A stretch of DNA of 64,000 bases from Peptoclostridium sp965368085 (GCA_965368085.1 CBDULP010000010.1:20869-84868), one strand, 5' to 3'; counted from the stretch's first letter, positions 50,062-59,996 are shown. Notes: generated by a model not told the origin, from the sequence alone. Numbers and translations are program-made.

Positions 50062-50955
50062 TTGATTGATTCTAGGTTGAACACTTTTTTAACATTGGCC
50101 AGCATTAAAAACTTTACAAAGACGGGAGAACTTTTAAACCTCACCCAGCCCGCAGTGTCACAGCATATAAAATTTTTGGAGAAAATGCTTGAAGTTAAGC
50201 TGATAGAAAAAAAAGGAAGAAATGTATTGCTCACTCAAGAGGGTGAAATCCTTTTGAACTATGGAAGGCAGATGCAGATGCTTTCAAAGAATTTGATGAG
50301 AGAGCTTGGGAATAAGAATAAAATCGTAAAAAAATATAATGTTGGTGCGACAATGACAATAGGGGAGTATGTGCTTCCGTATATACTTGGTGAGTACAAG
50401 TGCCTCTATAAAAATGTAGATATAATACTCAATGTAGACAACACGAGAAATGTACTAAAAAAGCTTATGCTAAGGGAGATAGACCTTGCACTTGTAGAAG
50501 GACCTTTTGACAAGAAGAAGTTTTTAAACAGAAAATTAAAGGACGACGAGCTTATTTTTGTATCATCCCCCAAAAATCCACTTTCTCAAAAAAAGAGAAT
50601 AGACATGGAGGAAATTCTAAAGGGAAACCTTATACTAAGGGAATCAGGATCTGGAACTCGGGAGATATTCGAGGATAAGGTTGTGCAGCTGGGGTATGAT
50701 CTCAAGGATATGCATGTATACATGGAAATAGGCAGTATAAATGCAATAAAATCACTTGTGGAGTCCAATCTTGGATATACTATCATATCAAGGGAAGCTG
50801 TGAAACGAGAACTCCAGATCGGAAGTATGGTCACTGTACCAATGAAAAACGTTTCAATAAACAGGGAGTTTAATTTCGTATATATGAAGGAGGGAGACAA
50901 GGATTTCGTGGGAAATTTCATTCATTTTTGCCTTAATATGGACAGCAGGTGTTAG
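50062..50955 (+). CDS. LysR-family transcriptional regulator
   Basis: The 297-residue protein has the LysR winged helix (LNTFLTLASIKNFTKTGELLNLTQPAVSQHIKFLEKMLEVKLIEKKGR) and a two-lobed effector domain (VGATMTIGEYVLPYIL, LILRESGSGTREIFE). The RESGSGTRE loop is typical of the CysL/CbbR-like branch. The start is TTG 50062 after GGAGG; GTG 50023 lacks a site. TATAAT at 50012 is a possible -10. The target and effector are unknown. The ferritin-like gene is divergent and could be regulated by it. Confidence 0.9.
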   Translation: MIDSRLNTFLTLASIKNFTKTGELLNLTQPAVSQHIKFLEKMLEVKLIEKKGRNVLLTQEGEILLNYGRQMQMLSKNLMRELGNKNKIVKKYNVGATMTIGEYVLPYILGEYKCLYKNVDIILNVDNTRNVLKKLMLREIDLALVEGPFDKKKFLNRKLKDDELIFVSSPKNPLSQKKRIDMEEILKGNLILRESGSGTREIFEDKVVQLGYDLKDMHVYMEIGSINAIKSLVESNLGYTIISREAVKRELQIGSMVTVPMKNVSINREFNFVYMKEGDKDFVGNFIHFCLNMDSRC

Positions 50956-50975
50956 GAGATGTCCATACAGACATA

Positions 50976-51026
50976 AATAAAAGCTATGAAATGCGGGTTT
51001 GCTGCCCGTATCTCATAGCTTTTATT
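50976..51026. terminator. Bidirectional terminator between the lysR and PBP genes
   Basis: AATAAAAGCTATGA pairs with TCATAGCTTTTATT. An inner stem, ATGCGGG with CCCGTAT, closes a 7-base loop. Both genes converge on it. Confidence 0.9.
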
Positions 51027-51051
51027 ATTGCACTTTGTAATGTTATTTTGT

Positions 51052-53559
51052 TTAATACCCTTCTGGAGGCGTTGAAATATTTTCTTCGCCACCATTGTCA
51101 GGTTTAGGATTCTCGGTATTTGGCTTAGAAGCTGAATTTCCATCATTGATCCATTGGTTTACTGCATCTTGCCAGTCCTGATCAGTATTTTCTCCTGATG
51201 CAGCATTTTCGGCATCAGTGCCTTCAGGAGGGACTGCATTTGGATCAGGTTCCACAACTGGAGGAGCATTGTGATATGCACAATATCCTTGTGGTTCTGT
51301 GCCTTTTACAAAAATCTCTGTCGTTACAGTACCAGCGGGATCAAGGCTGCAGTATTCGGAAAGTCTGTTTCCGGATTTTGTGCATATTGAAACCCTTATG
51401 GTATTTGGAGGCTGCTGGAACTGTTTTGAAGGCAGACTGCTGTGAACCTGCTTCATAATTTTGCTCCAAAGCATTGCAGACATCCTGCTTCCAGTGGAAA
51501 GGGATTTTGGCATATCGGACCCTATCCACGTCGCTCCCACATAGTAAGGCGTATATCCTGCAAACCATGCATCGTAGTTATCTGAAGTAGTACCTGTCTT
51601 GCCGGCCACTGGCATGTTGGGAATGCGGGCCCTTGTACCAGTACCGCTGTCAACTACCGATTTTAACATATCTCCCATTACAAATGCTGTTTGAGGTGAT
51701 ACGACTGTTTCCTTCTTTGGATTCTTTTCAAGAAGAATGCTTCCATCGGAAGTTTCAACTCTTGTGAAGAAAACAGGTTCTATGTATACTCCCTTGTTTG
51801 CAATTGTACCGTATGCGGCTGTCATGTCAAGATTTGTAACCCCACGGCTCATTCCTCCGAGGGCAAGCGACAGGTTTTCGTCGTTTATTTTAGAATTTTG
51901 CTCCCTTTTGACAACTGTGGATATTCCGAGTTTTTCAAGATATTCCACCATGGTTGCCACTGACTGCTGCTTTGTCTCGCCAAGCATTTCAGCAAGCATT
52001 ACTGTTCCCACATTTGAGGACCTTTTCAAAAGCTGTCTTGCGGTTGAAAGCCCTCTGTACTGCCTGTCATAGTTTCTTGGCCACAGGTTTCCTTTTTCAT
52101 CGTAGTGAGGAGAATCATTTATTACGGTTGCAGGTGTCATTCCCTTGTCTAGAGCAGGAAGGTATACTGCAAGAGGCTTTATTGCAGATCCAGGCTGCCT
52201 TGGATTTATGGCTCTGTTATATATCTTGTTTCCGCCAATCAGCCTTCCGCCTACAAGCGCCCTGACCTGTCCGTTTGAGTGATCCATTATTACCATAGAG
52301 GACTGGGGCTGAATAGTTCCTGAACTGTCCTTGTATGATCCAGGGAAGTTATCCGGATTGTCGAATTCCTTTTCGACTATTTTTTGGATGTTCATATCCA
52401 TAGTCGAGTATATTCTAAGGCCGCCCTTGTAAAGGGTATCTCTTGCCTCGTCTTCAGAAAATCCTTTTTCCTCCATCAGTGATGCTATAACCTGGTTTTT
52501 AACCATGTCTCCAAAATATGATGAAATTCCGGATACCTTTTTATTGCCTATATTTATTTGGATCTGGTAATTTTTAGCATCGTCATATTCTGACTTTGTT
52601 ATATAACCAAGCTCGTACATCTTTGATAGTACTGTTTGTTGCCTTTTTAAGGAATCTGGATTTAAAATGGCTTTTCTCACTACGATCTCTTCTCGTATAA
52701 GCTGGTCATACTGGAATTTGTCTATTTTGCTGTTTTGAAGCAACTTTGAGAACGTAGATTTTTCATCTTCGCTCGCAGGAGCAGTTTCAGCAGATTTTGG
52801 GTAGAATATAAGCTGTACTGTTTTTACATCATCCGCAGATGAAAGTCTTTCAGTCATAAACGGTGAATATTTTGAAGGATATTTTGTTATACCCGCGATT
52901 ATGGCGCATTCAGCTATATTCAGGTTGCCCACATCTTTTGAAAAGTAAGTCTGGGCTGCGGCCTGGACTCCGGTTGCTCCCCTTCCAAGATATATTGTGT
53001 TCATGTATAACTCGAGTATTTGATCTTTTGTAAGATGTTTTTCCAGCTCGAGAGCATAGTACATGTCTTTTATCTTTCTGGTGTATGTCTTTTCATGTGT
53101 GAGATAAATATTTTTTGCAAGCTGCTGGGTTATAGTACTAGCACCCTGAGCCTTGCTCATAGTCTTCAAATCGTATACAACTGCCCCGATTATCCTTTTG
53201 GGATCGACTCCCTTGTGGGAATAGAACCTTTCGTCTTCTATCGAAACAAACGCATTCTGAAGGTCCTTTGGTATCTTGTCCAGAGTGACAATGCTTCTGA
53301 AATTGTCACTGTGAACCTTTTCTATGAGGTTTCCATTCTTGTCATATATGAATGAGCTGTCATCGAGCAGGTTTTGTATGTTGGATACGTCTATAGGTTG
53401 AGTGTTTTTAATGACTCCATACACTATTCCAGCCACTGAAGCGACTCCGATCATAATGACAAGTATTAAAGACAAAAGTGCAATTTTTAAGCCTTTAAAT
53501 TTCTTCTTCTTTTTTTTCTTCTTAGTACTTTCCTTTTCAACGGAACGGTTATTATCCAT
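51052..53559 (-). CDS. Class A penicillin-binding protein (PBP1A family)
   Basis: The 835-residue bifunctional enzyme polymerises and crosslinks peptidoglycan outside the membrane. A lysine-rich cytoplasmic tail (K13-K20) precedes one membrane span (about 23-48). The GT51 transglycosylase has EDERFYSHKGVD and STITQQLAKN. The transpeptidase has SxxK in GSAIKPLAVY, SSN, and KTG in GKTGTTSDN. The C terminus (about 770-835) is Pro/Asn/Glu-rich and disordered. ATG 53559 follows AAGGAGGG. An extended -10 (TGTTATAAT) and ATTCAA lie upstream on the minus strand. Confidence 0.96.
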   Translation of the reverse strand: MDNNRSVEKESTKKKKKKKKFKGLKIALLSLILVIMIGVASVAGIVYGVIKNTQPIDVSNIQNLLDDSSFIYDKNGNLIEKVHSDNFRSIVTLDKIPKDLQNAFVSIEDERFYSHKGVDPKRIIGAVVYDLKTMSKAQGASTITQQLAKNIYLTHEKTYTRKIKDMYYALELEKHLTKDQILELYMNTIYLGRGATGVQAAAQTYFSKDVGNLNIAECAIIAGITKYPSKYSPFMTERLSSADDVKTVQLIFYPKSAETAPASEDEKSTFSKLLQNSKIDKFQYDQLIREEIVVRKAILNPDSLKRQQTVLSKMYELGYITKSEYDDAKNYQIQINIGNKKVSGISSYFGDMVKNQVIASLMEEKGFSEDEARDTLYKGGLRIYSTMDMNIQKIVEKEFDNPDNFPGSYKDSSGTIQPQSSMVIMDHSNGQVRALVGGRLIGGNKIYNRAINPRQPGSAIKPLAVYLPALDKGMTPATVINDSPHYDEKGNLWPRNYDRQYRGLSTARQLLKRSSNVGTVMLAEMLGETKQQSVATMVEYLEKLGISTVVKREQNSKINDENLSLALGGMSRGVTNLDMTAAYGTIANKGVYIEPVFFTRVETSDGSILLEKNPKKETVVSPQTAFVMGDMLKSVVDSGTGTRARIPNMPVAGKTGTTSDNYDAWFAGYTPYYVGATWIGSDMPKSLSTGSRMSAMLWSKIMKQVHSSLPSKQFQQPPNTIRVSICTKSGNRLSEYCSLDPAGTVTTEIFVKGTEPQGYCAYHNAPPVVEPDPNAVPPEGTDAENAASGENTDQDWQDAVNQWINDGNSASKPNTENPKPDNGGEENISTPPEGY

Positions 53560-53582
53560 TAAGTTCCCTCCTTACCCAATAT

Positions 53583-53611
53583 ATTATAACATAAAAGATT
53601 TTCTATTGAAT
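53583..53611 (-). promoter_or_regulatory. Promoter of the PBP gene
   Basis: On the minus strand ATTCAA, a 17-base spacer and TGTTATAAT (extended -10, TATAAT at 53583-53588) lie just before the ribosome site, giving a very short leader. Confidence 0.6.
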
Positions 53612-53745
53612 TTATTAATTTCTTAAAATTAATTTAAAAAATGATGTAAAAAAACTATTCTATAATAAAAATGCTTTAGATGCAAAATAAGGGATAAATA
53701 TTGTATAATTAGAGTAGTTTGAGATATAGGAAGAGGTGCATATAT

Positions 53746-55026
53746 ATGGAAAATAAAAAAGAAAGGGTCATAATTGCGGGCCTTAATATTACGGATGCGA
53801 GAAAAAAGTCAAAATTTGATATAGAAGCTTCAATGCGTGAACTTGAAGAGCTTGTACAGGCGGCGGGAGGGGAAGTTGTAGGTAGCATAATACAAAACAA
53901 ACCCTCTGTGGATGTAGCACATTACGTTGGTATTGGAAAGGCTCAGGAAATAGGAGATTATGTGGAAAAGTTCGAGGCCGAACTTGTGGTTTTCAATGAT
54001 GAGCTTTCAGGTGTCCAGATGAGAAACCTTGAGGATACAATAGGCGTGAGCGTAGTGGACAGGACGGCACTTATACTCGATATATTCGCACAAAGGGCTC
54101 TTTCTAGGGAAGGGAAGCTCCAGGTGGAACTTGCACAGATGAAATACAGGCTTCCGAGGCTTTTGGGGCTTGGAAAACAAATGTCAAGGACGGGAGCGGG
54201 AATAGGTACAAGAGGGCCTGGAGAGAAAAAGCTTGAAATAGACAGAAGGACCATATCAAAGAGGATAAACGACATAAGAAAAGAGCTCAAGGAAGTAAAA
54301 AAGAACAGGGACGTGCAAAGGGCGCAAAGGCTGAAGTCGCAAATACCTATAGTGGCGCTTGTAGGTTATACTAATGCGGGAAAGTCGACCCTTTTAAATA
54401 CGCTTATAAAATCACACGGGGAATATACGAGTGAAAAGGAAGTGCTTTCAAAGGATATGCTCTTTGCGACTCTTGATGTAACCCTAAGAAAGGCTCTGCT
54501 TCCGTGCAACAAGGAAGTTTTGATAACGGACACGGTTGGATTTGTGAGCAACCTGCCGCATGATCTTGTGGAGGCCTTCAAGGCCACTCTTGAGGAGGTC
54601 AAATATGCAGACCTTATACTTCATGTCGTGGACGCGTCAAATGATGACTATGATCTTCAGATGGACACCACGTTACATGTTCTAAAGGAGCTTGACTGCC
54701 TTGAAAAGGACGTAATAACTGTGTTCAACAAGATCGATAAGACAGATTACCAGGTGGATGCGCCTGGGGGAGAAGATGTTGTTTTCATATCATGCAAGAC
54801 AGGATATAATATAGACGCTCTTATGGATAAAATGGAAGAGCACCTTTTGGGTGGGCTCTTTGAGGTTGAGCTTTTGATACCTTATGACAGAGGCGATGTA
54901 TTCAGCGCCATACAAAAGAAGAGCCAGGTTGAAAGCTTTGAGTACAAAGAGGAAGGAATACATGCTGTTGTGCTTTTAGCTCCTGACGAAAAGTGGAAGT
55001 ATGAAGACTATCTGTATGAAAAATAG
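53746..55026 (+). CDS. hflX: GTPase HflX
   Basis: The 426-residue ribosome-splitting GTPase has the N-terminal HflX domain (ELVQAAGGEVVGSIIQNKPSVD, YVGIGKAQEI, FNDELSGVQMRNLEDT, VVDRTALILDIFA), the RGPGEKKLEIDRR linker helix, and a G domain with GYTNAGKSTLLN, DTVGFVSNLPHDLVEAFKATLEE and NKID. ATG 53746 follows AGGAAGAGG; a TTG nine codons earlier is rejected. TATAAT at 53704 may be its -10. It rescues stalled or stressed ribosomes. Confidence 0.96.
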   Translation: MENKKERVIIAGLNITDARKKSKFDIEASMRELEELVQAAGGEVVGSIIQNKPSVDVAHYVGIGKAQEIGDYVEKFEAELVVFNDELSGVQMRNLEDTIGVSVVDRTALILDIFAQRALSREGKLQVELAQMKYRLPRLLGLGKQMSRTGAGIGTRGPGEKKLEIDRRTISKRINDIRKELKEVKKNRDVQRAQRLKSQIPIVALVGYTNAGKSTLLNTLIKSHGEYTSEKEVLSKDMLFATLDVTLRKALLPCNKEVLITDTVGFVSNLPHDLVEAFKATLEEVKYADLILHVVDASNDDYDLQMDTTLHVLKELDCLEKDVITVFNKIDKTDYQVDAPGGEDVVFISCKTGYNIDALMDKMEEHLLGGLFEVELLIPYDRGDVFSAIQKKSQVESFEYKEEGIHAVVLLAPDEKWKYEDYLYEK

Positions 55027-55043
55027 GCATAGAAGGTGATTAT

Positions 55044-55715
55044 GTGCGTATCGTATGGGAGGATATAGAATCACTTGAAGATTTTTTTGTAACATACATG
55101 CTCTATAAAGAGGGCAAGACCGCATCCCAGATAAGCATTATAAGAGGTAGGGATGTAGGGAGCATAAAGATGGATATAATAAAGGCGAAGCAGAAGATAA
55201 ACAATATGAAGAATAATTCGAAAGAATGCTCAAATTCTGAGGACGTAATAGAGCAACTTCTTAAGTCGGACAAACAGACAAGGCTCTCCATAATTTCGGA
55301 TATTGGAGAAGATGAGGCCTTAAATCTCAAAAGATTGATTTTCAAAAGGATTGGGATTGAAAAAAATGCGGAAGACCTTATGATACTCCTTTGGACATGT
55401 GGGGAACTGAGTGATGAAAAACTGCTTCCCAAGGTTCATGAAAAGTCAAACCACCCACATGGCGGGGTTAGAAGAATGGCTTATTCGGCAATGGGAAAAA
55501 TAGGATCGTGCAAAAGTCTTGAAATTTTGCACAGAGGCTTGTTTGATGAAAAGCCCCAGGCCAGGCAATATGCCGTGAACGCCCTTTCAAAAATCGCAAG
55601 TCAAAAGAGTATTCCGTTGCTGGAGCGAGTAATGCGAAAGAAGGGTGAAAAGGAGTATGTCACAAGGGCAGCGCTGAATGCGATTGAGGAAATACAGGGC
55701 ACAGGTAAAGAATGA
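55044..55715 (+). CDS. HEAT-repeat protein
   Basis: The 223-residue protein has an N-terminal region with an HTH-like helix pair (EDFFVTYMLYKEGKTASQISIIRGRDVGSIKMDIIKAKQKI) and C-terminal HEAT/PBS-type repeats (HPHGGVRRMAYSAMGKIGSCKSLEILHRGL, KPQARQYAVNALSKIASQKSIPLLERVM). It is probably a protein-interaction scaffold; the partner is unknown. GTG 55044 has AAGGTGAT upstream. It lies 17 bases after hflX and is likely co-transcribed with it. Confidence 0.85.
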   Translation: MRIVWEDIESLEDFFVTYMLYKEGKTASQISIIRGRDVGSIKMDIIKAKQKINNMKNNSKECSNSEDVIEQLLKSDKQTRLSIISDIGEDEALNLKRLIFKRIGIEKNAEDLMILLWTCGELSDEKLLPKVHEKSNHPHGGVRRMAYSAMGKIGSCKSLEILHRGLFDEKPQARQYAVNALSKIASQKSIPLLERVMRKKGEKEYVTRAALNAIEEIQGTGKE

Positions 55716-55805
55716 TTTTCATATAAAGTACTATAGAATTTAGGTGTGTTATATACAGTTCCAGTCGCTTTAAAATGGGAATAAAATGTTGGAAATACTT
55801 GAAAG

Positions 55806-55848
55806 AAAAGCTGTGAGCCGAGGATTATAGCCTCGGCTCACAGCTTTT
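55806..55848. terminator. Bidirectional terminator between the HEAT gene and ppsA
   Basis: AAAAGCTGTGAGCCGAGG pairs perfectly over 18 bp with its complement around ATTATAG, with A and T runs outside. It ends both converging transcripts. Confidence 0.93.
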
Positions 55849-55897
55849 TCCTTTGAAAATTAAACAAATTTTATGCGATGTATTTGATTTACATGTT

Positions 55898-58258
55898 TTA
55901 CAGATTTCTTAGTTTGTTTAGGATTATTTTTTGCTCTACAGATGCTACGATCCTTCTAGTGTATTCCACCGTGTCGGGGTTTACGCTCATGCTGTCTATG
56001 CCTGATTCCACTAGGAATTCTGCGAATTCAGGATAAAGCGAAGGTCCCTGTCCGCATATCGATATGGTCTTGCCGTATTTATGAGCGGCATCTATGAGTG
56101 TCTTTATGGCTCTTTTCACGTAAGGGCTTCTTTCGTCGAAATATCCCATCCTGTTTAGTATTCCAGAGTCTCTGTCCGCGCCCATTATAAGCTGGGTGAG
56201 GTCGTTGCTTCCTATGCTGAATCCGTCTACAAGTTGTGCGAACTCTTCAGCTGCAAACACAACGGAAGGAACTTCGGCCATTATCCATATCTTGAATGTT
56301 CCGTCTTGTACAAGCCCTTCTGAAGCCATTATCTCCTTTACTTTCTCAACTTCCCATGTAGTCCTTACGAAAGGAAGCATTGCATATATGTTTGTGAGTC
56401 CGTATTCATCTCTTGCCTTTTTAAGCGCTCTGCACTCAAGCCTGAAGCCTTCCTGATACTCTTCAGAGATGTATCTTGCAACACCTCTCCAGCCTATCAT
56501 AGGGTTGTTCTCAACAGGTTCAACCTCTTCTCCTCCTTTTAGTCCTCTGAACTCGTTGGTTCTAAAATCGCTCAGCCTTACTACAAGAGGTCTTGGATAC
56601 AGAGCCTGTGCAACCTGAGTTATTCCTTCAGACATTTTTTCTATGAACAGGTCTTCCTGCCCTGTCTTTAGAAGGTACATAGGGTGGGCTCCCACCATGT
56701 TGCTGAATATGAACTCGGTCCTCATAAGCCCTATTCCGTCAAAAGGAAGGTTCTTATATTTTCCTATCATAGAAGGTTCACCAAGGTTCATGTATATCTT
56801 TGTTCCAGTTACAGGTGCAAGTTTGCGAAGTATATCATCGTATTGCACAGACGGGCCTTGCGCAGATTTCTTTTCATCAGTTTGTTTTTCCTGAAGGACT
56901 TTTCCCTCGTATACAACTCCCCTTGTTGCATCAACAGTGACTTCCTGGGAGTCCTTTAGAACTAATGTTGCATTTTTAGATCCTACTATGCAGGGTATTC
57001 CAAGTTCCCTTGACACTATAGCGGCGTGGCAGGTACGTCCGCCTTCATCTGTTACAACAGCGGCTGCTATTCTCATTGCAGGAACCATGTCAGGGTTGGT
57101 CATCTTTGTTACAAGTATGTCGCCTTGCTTTATTTTTGAAATTTCACTCATATCACTTATCTTTACAACTTTTCCAGCGCTTATTCCAGGAGATGCTCCA
57201 AGACCTTTTACAAGCATTTTTAATTTTGGGTTTGATGTAGTTGATTCCATTTTTTCTACCTCCGGTTTAAGAGTTGTTATAGGTCTTGACTGAAGTATGT
57301 AAAGGCCTTTCGTATCCCTGTCAAGAGCCCATTCTATATCTTGCGGCGAGCCGTATATCTTTTCAATGTTTATAGCGCTCTTTGTAAGCTGCATTATTTC
57401 ATCGTTTGAAAGGCATGGAGATGAAACCTTATCAGCTCCAAGAAAATCACTTACCTTAAGCTCTATGGAGCCTATTCCGCTTCCGTTTTTGATTATCATG
57501 GTGTGCTTGTCAGCTATGTTTTCTTCTATTATTTCAAAAGAGTCTTTGCGTATTATATAGTCATCAGGTGTCACGGAGCCTGAGACTACGGATTCTCCAA
57601 GCCCCCAGCTCGCATTTATCATAAGCTCCGAGCTCTTGTTGTTCATAGGGTTTGTGGTAAACATAACCCCAGCTTTTTCGCTGTTTACCATTTTTTGAAC
57701 TACTGCGCTAAGAGACACCTCGAAATGATCGAATCCCTTTTGCTCCCTGTAGTATGTCGCCCTTGCAGTCCAAAGTGAAGCCCAGCATTTTTTGACATGT
57801 TCAACTACGTGAACAGGCTTGTATATATTCAAATATGTATCCTGCTGTCCTGCAAATGACGCATCTGGAAGGTCTTCGGCGGTTGCAGAGCTTCTTATTG
57901 CGACAAGGGGGTCTTCCAGCCCTATATTTTTGCTGAACTGTGCATATGCGTCGACTATTTCAGCTTCTATATCGGTTGGGACGCTGCAGTCTGTTATTAG
58001 ATTTCTTATCTTTGCGGTTTTTATCTGAAGGTCTGTAGTGTCCTCTATGTTCATGCTGTGTATTATGGATGCGATTTCATCGCTTAGCTTTGAAAGTCTT
58101 ATGAAATCCTTGTATGCGCCTGCAGTAACGCAAAACCCTGGAGGAACATCTACATTGTTTTGCGTAAGTTCTCCGAGATTGGCACCCTTTCCTCCTACTA
58201 GGGGAATGTCATTTTTGTTGATTTCGTTAAACCATTTGATATATTTGTAATCTGACAT
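55898..58258 (-). CDS. ppsA: Phosphoenolpyruvate synthase
   Basis: The 786-residue enzyme converts pyruvate and ATP to PEP, AMP and phosphate for gluconeogenesis. The N-terminal ATP-grasp domain (VGGKGANLGELTQ; AIRSSATAEDLPDASFAGQQDTYLN) is followed by the swivelling phospho-His domain (GGRTCHAAIVSRELGIPCIVG). The C-terminal PEP/pyruvate barrel has FSIGSNDLTQLIMG and ISICGQGPSLYPEFA. The TCHA form marks PEP synthase rather than pyruvate phosphate dikinase. ATG 58258 follows AGGAGG; an ATG 17 codons earlier is rejected. An extended -10 (TGTTATAAT) lies at about 58321 on the minus strand. Confidence 0.95.
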   Translation of the reverse strand: MSDYKYIKWFNEINKNDIPLVGGKGANLGELTQNNVDVPPGFCVTAGAYKDFIRLSKLSDEIASIIHSMNIEDTTDLQIKTAKIRNLITDCSVPTDIEAEIVDAYAQFSKNIGLEDPLVAIRSSATAEDLPDASFAGQQDTYLNIYKPVHVVEHVKKCWASLWTARATYYREQKGFDHFEVSLSAVVQKMVNSEKAGVMFTTNPMNNKSSELMINASWGLGESVVSGSVTPDDYIIRKDSFEIIEENIADKHTMIIKNGSGIGSIELKVSDFLGADKVSSPCLSNDEIMQLTKSAINIEKIYGSPQDIEWALDRDTKGLYILQSRPITTLKPEVEKMESTTSNPKLKMLVKGLGASPGISAGKVVKISDMSEISKIKQGDILVTKMTNPDMVPAMRIAAAVVTDEGGRTCHAAIVSRELGIPCIVGSKNATLVLKDSQEVTVDATRGVVYEGKVLQEKQTDEKKSAQGPSVQYDDILRKLAPVTGTKIYMNLGEPSMIGKYKNLPFDGIGLMRTEFIFSNMVGAHPMYLLKTGQEDLFIEKMSEGITQVAQALYPRPLVVRLSDFRTNEFRGLKGGEEVEPVENNPMIGWRGVARYISEEYQEGFRLECRALKKARDEYGLTNIYAMLPFVRTTWEVEKVKEIMASEGLVQDGTFKIWIMAEVPSVVFAAEEFAQLVDGFSIGSNDLTQLIMGADRDSGILNRMGYFDERSPYVKRAIKTLIDAAHKYGKTISICGQGPSLYPEFAEFLVESGIDSMSVNPDTVEYTRRIVASVEQKIILNKLRNL

Positions 58259-58574
58259 TTTGAACCTCCTGTAAATAATATTTATATTTATGTGATTTAA
58301 TATGTGCAACCAGCAAGAATATTATAACATATTTAGATAAATATGATATACTTTTGAAGATGTTTCGGGAATTAAGAGTCGGAGAAGATCCGCCGATATG
58401 CCTGCAGGTTGTAATGTGAATATATCTGAGAAATGAATGCGTATATTCAAAATATAGCTAATTTAGGTGGATAGCTTATTGATACCCACATATAAAGGCA
58501 AATGAGACACAACTTGCAAAAAAAATATATCGTATCAAAAAAATAAATTTTAATATAAAAATAATACTATTGCA

Positions 58575-58603
58575 TTGACTATTATGGATTATTAGAATAT
58601 AAT
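58575..58603 (+). promoter_or_regulatory. Promoter of the serine T-box operon
   Basis: TTGACT (58575-58580), a 17-base spacer and TATAAT (58598-58603) lie upstream of the T-box leader. Transcription should start near 58610. The preceding stretch, 58310-58570, holds the ppsA -10 and otherwise nothing I recognise. Confidence 0.8.
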
Positions 58604-58621
58604 CAATTTTAAATCAAAATT

Positions 58622-58862
58622 TAAATGCAGTGAAGGGTAGCAGTAAGCATTTATTTGTTTATAGAGAGTCGGCCATTTTGGTGGAAGGTCGATAGCAAAG
58701 GTGTTGAATCCGACCCGGAGCATTGGGGGAGTAACAACCTCCAACGAATAATTCCCGTTATAGAATTCAGAGTCTGCACATATGTTGCGCAGTAAAACAA
58801 GGTGGCACCACGTGGATATACAACCCCGTCCTTGACCTATGAGTCAAGAGCGGGGTTTTTTA
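58622..58862 (+). promoter_or_regulatory. T-box leader, serine-specific (specifier TCC)
   Basis: The leader has AGAGAGTCGG near the start of stem I, the specifier-loop sequence TTGAATCCGA with TCC (Ser) at 58709-58711, and the antiterminator bulge motif AAGGTGGCACCACG at 58799-58812. An intrinsic terminator follows at 58822-58861. Uncharged tRNA-Ser would pair at both sites and allow read-through into the aminotransferase-serA operon. The specifier reading agrees with the downstream genes. The exact stem I folding was not modelled. Confidence 0.9.
58822..58861 (+). terminator. T-box terminator hairpin
   Basis: AACCCCG pairs with CGGGGTT and CTTGAC with GTCAAG across a small internal loop, followed by TTTTTTATT. 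It competes with the antiterminator that contains the GGTGGCACC element. Confidence 0.92.
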
Positions 58863-58919
58863 TTATACTTAAATAATATCTGATAAAAAAGCTTCTGACA
58901 ATATAAAGGGGTAGATGAT

Positions 58920-59996
58920 ATGGATAAAAAAATCTTAATGACTCCGGGACCTACAAACGTTCCAGAAAGAGTTCTAAAGGCAATGGCAGATCCAGTTTTG
59001 CACCACAGGACGGATGAATATTGCGCACTGTTTGGAGAGTTCAGTGAAAGGCTTAAATACGTGTTCCAAACTAGAAATGATGTTATGACATTTCCGGCAG
59101 CTGGAACAGGAGGACTTGAAGCGGCAGCCATAAACTTGTTCTCCCCAGGGGAAAAAATACTTGCAGTGTCGATAGGAGTGTTCGGTGACAGATTTGCATC
59201 CATAGCCCAGCAGTTCGGGGTGGATGTGGAAAAACTAGAAATACCTTGGGGAAGTGGAGCGGATATCGACTCCATAAGAGAGGCCATAAGGGACGAGCAC
59301 ACTTCAATACTTGTGACTCACAATGAAACATCCACGGGAGCATCAAATGACATAAGCGAGATAGGAAAGCTTGCAAGGGAAAATGACTTGCTCTTTGTAG
59401 TCGATGCGGTAAGTTCGCTCGGAGGACTTGAGCTTAAAATGGACGAGTGGGGCATAGATGTTGTGATTTCGGCATCGCAAAAGGCGCTTATGAGCCCGCC
59501 GGGGCTGACATTCATATCCTTAAGCGACAAGGGCTGGGACAGAGTAGAAAAGTCGACCATACCAAAATACTATTGGGACATCAAAAAAGCAAGGGAATAT
59601 ATGAATAAGGAAAAGCCTCAAAACCCATATACGCCTGCGGTATCTCTTATAGCAGCGTCAAATGAATCGCTTAAGATGATACAGGAGGAAGGTATTGAAA
59701 ATGTAATAAAAAGGCACAGTGATCTGGCGGATATGTTCAGGCGAGAAGTGGAAAAAATGGGACTCCACCTGTTTGCAAATGAGAGATACAGATCAGACGT
59801 TGTCACATCGGTAGATGTTGGAAAAAATGCAGCAAGGCTTAAAAGGGAAATGGAAGAAGTGCACGGCATAGTGATTTCAGGAGGCCAGGGAGACCTAAAG
59901 GACAGGATAGTAAGAATAGGACACATGGGCTGCGTAGACGAGAATATGATAAAAAGGACAATAAATGCCATGCAGGACTGCATGAATAGAATGTAG
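58920..59996 (+). CDS. Class V aminotransferase, probable phosphoserine aminotransferase role
   Basis: The 358-residue PLP enzyme matches the alanine-glyoxylate/serine-pyruvate aminotransferase group: MTPGPTNVPERVL at the N terminus, DAVSSLGGLEL, and the PLP lysine in ISASQKALMSPPGL. It lies between a serine T-box and serA, and no classical SerC is seen. Related enzymes next to serA in Clostridia and methanogens are believed to make phosphoserine, so this role is inferred from context. ATG 58920 follows AAAGGGG. Confidence 0.88.
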   Translation: MDKKILMTPGPTNVPERVLKAMADPVLHHRTDEYCALFGEFSERLKYVFQTRNDVMTFPAAGTGGLEAAAINLFSPGEKILAVSIGVFGDRFASIAQQFGVDVEKLEIPWGSGADIDSIREAIRDEHTSILVTHNETSTGASNDISEIGKLARENDLLFVVDAVSSLGGLELKMDEWGIDVVISASQKALMSPPGLTFISLSDKGWDRVEKSTIPKYYWDIKKAREYMNKEKPQNPYTPAVSLIAASNESLKMIQEEGIENVIKRHSDLADMFRREVEKMGLHLFANERYRSDVVTSVDVGKNAARLKREMEEVHGIVISGGQGDLKDRIVRIGHMGCVDENMIKRTINAMQDCMNRM

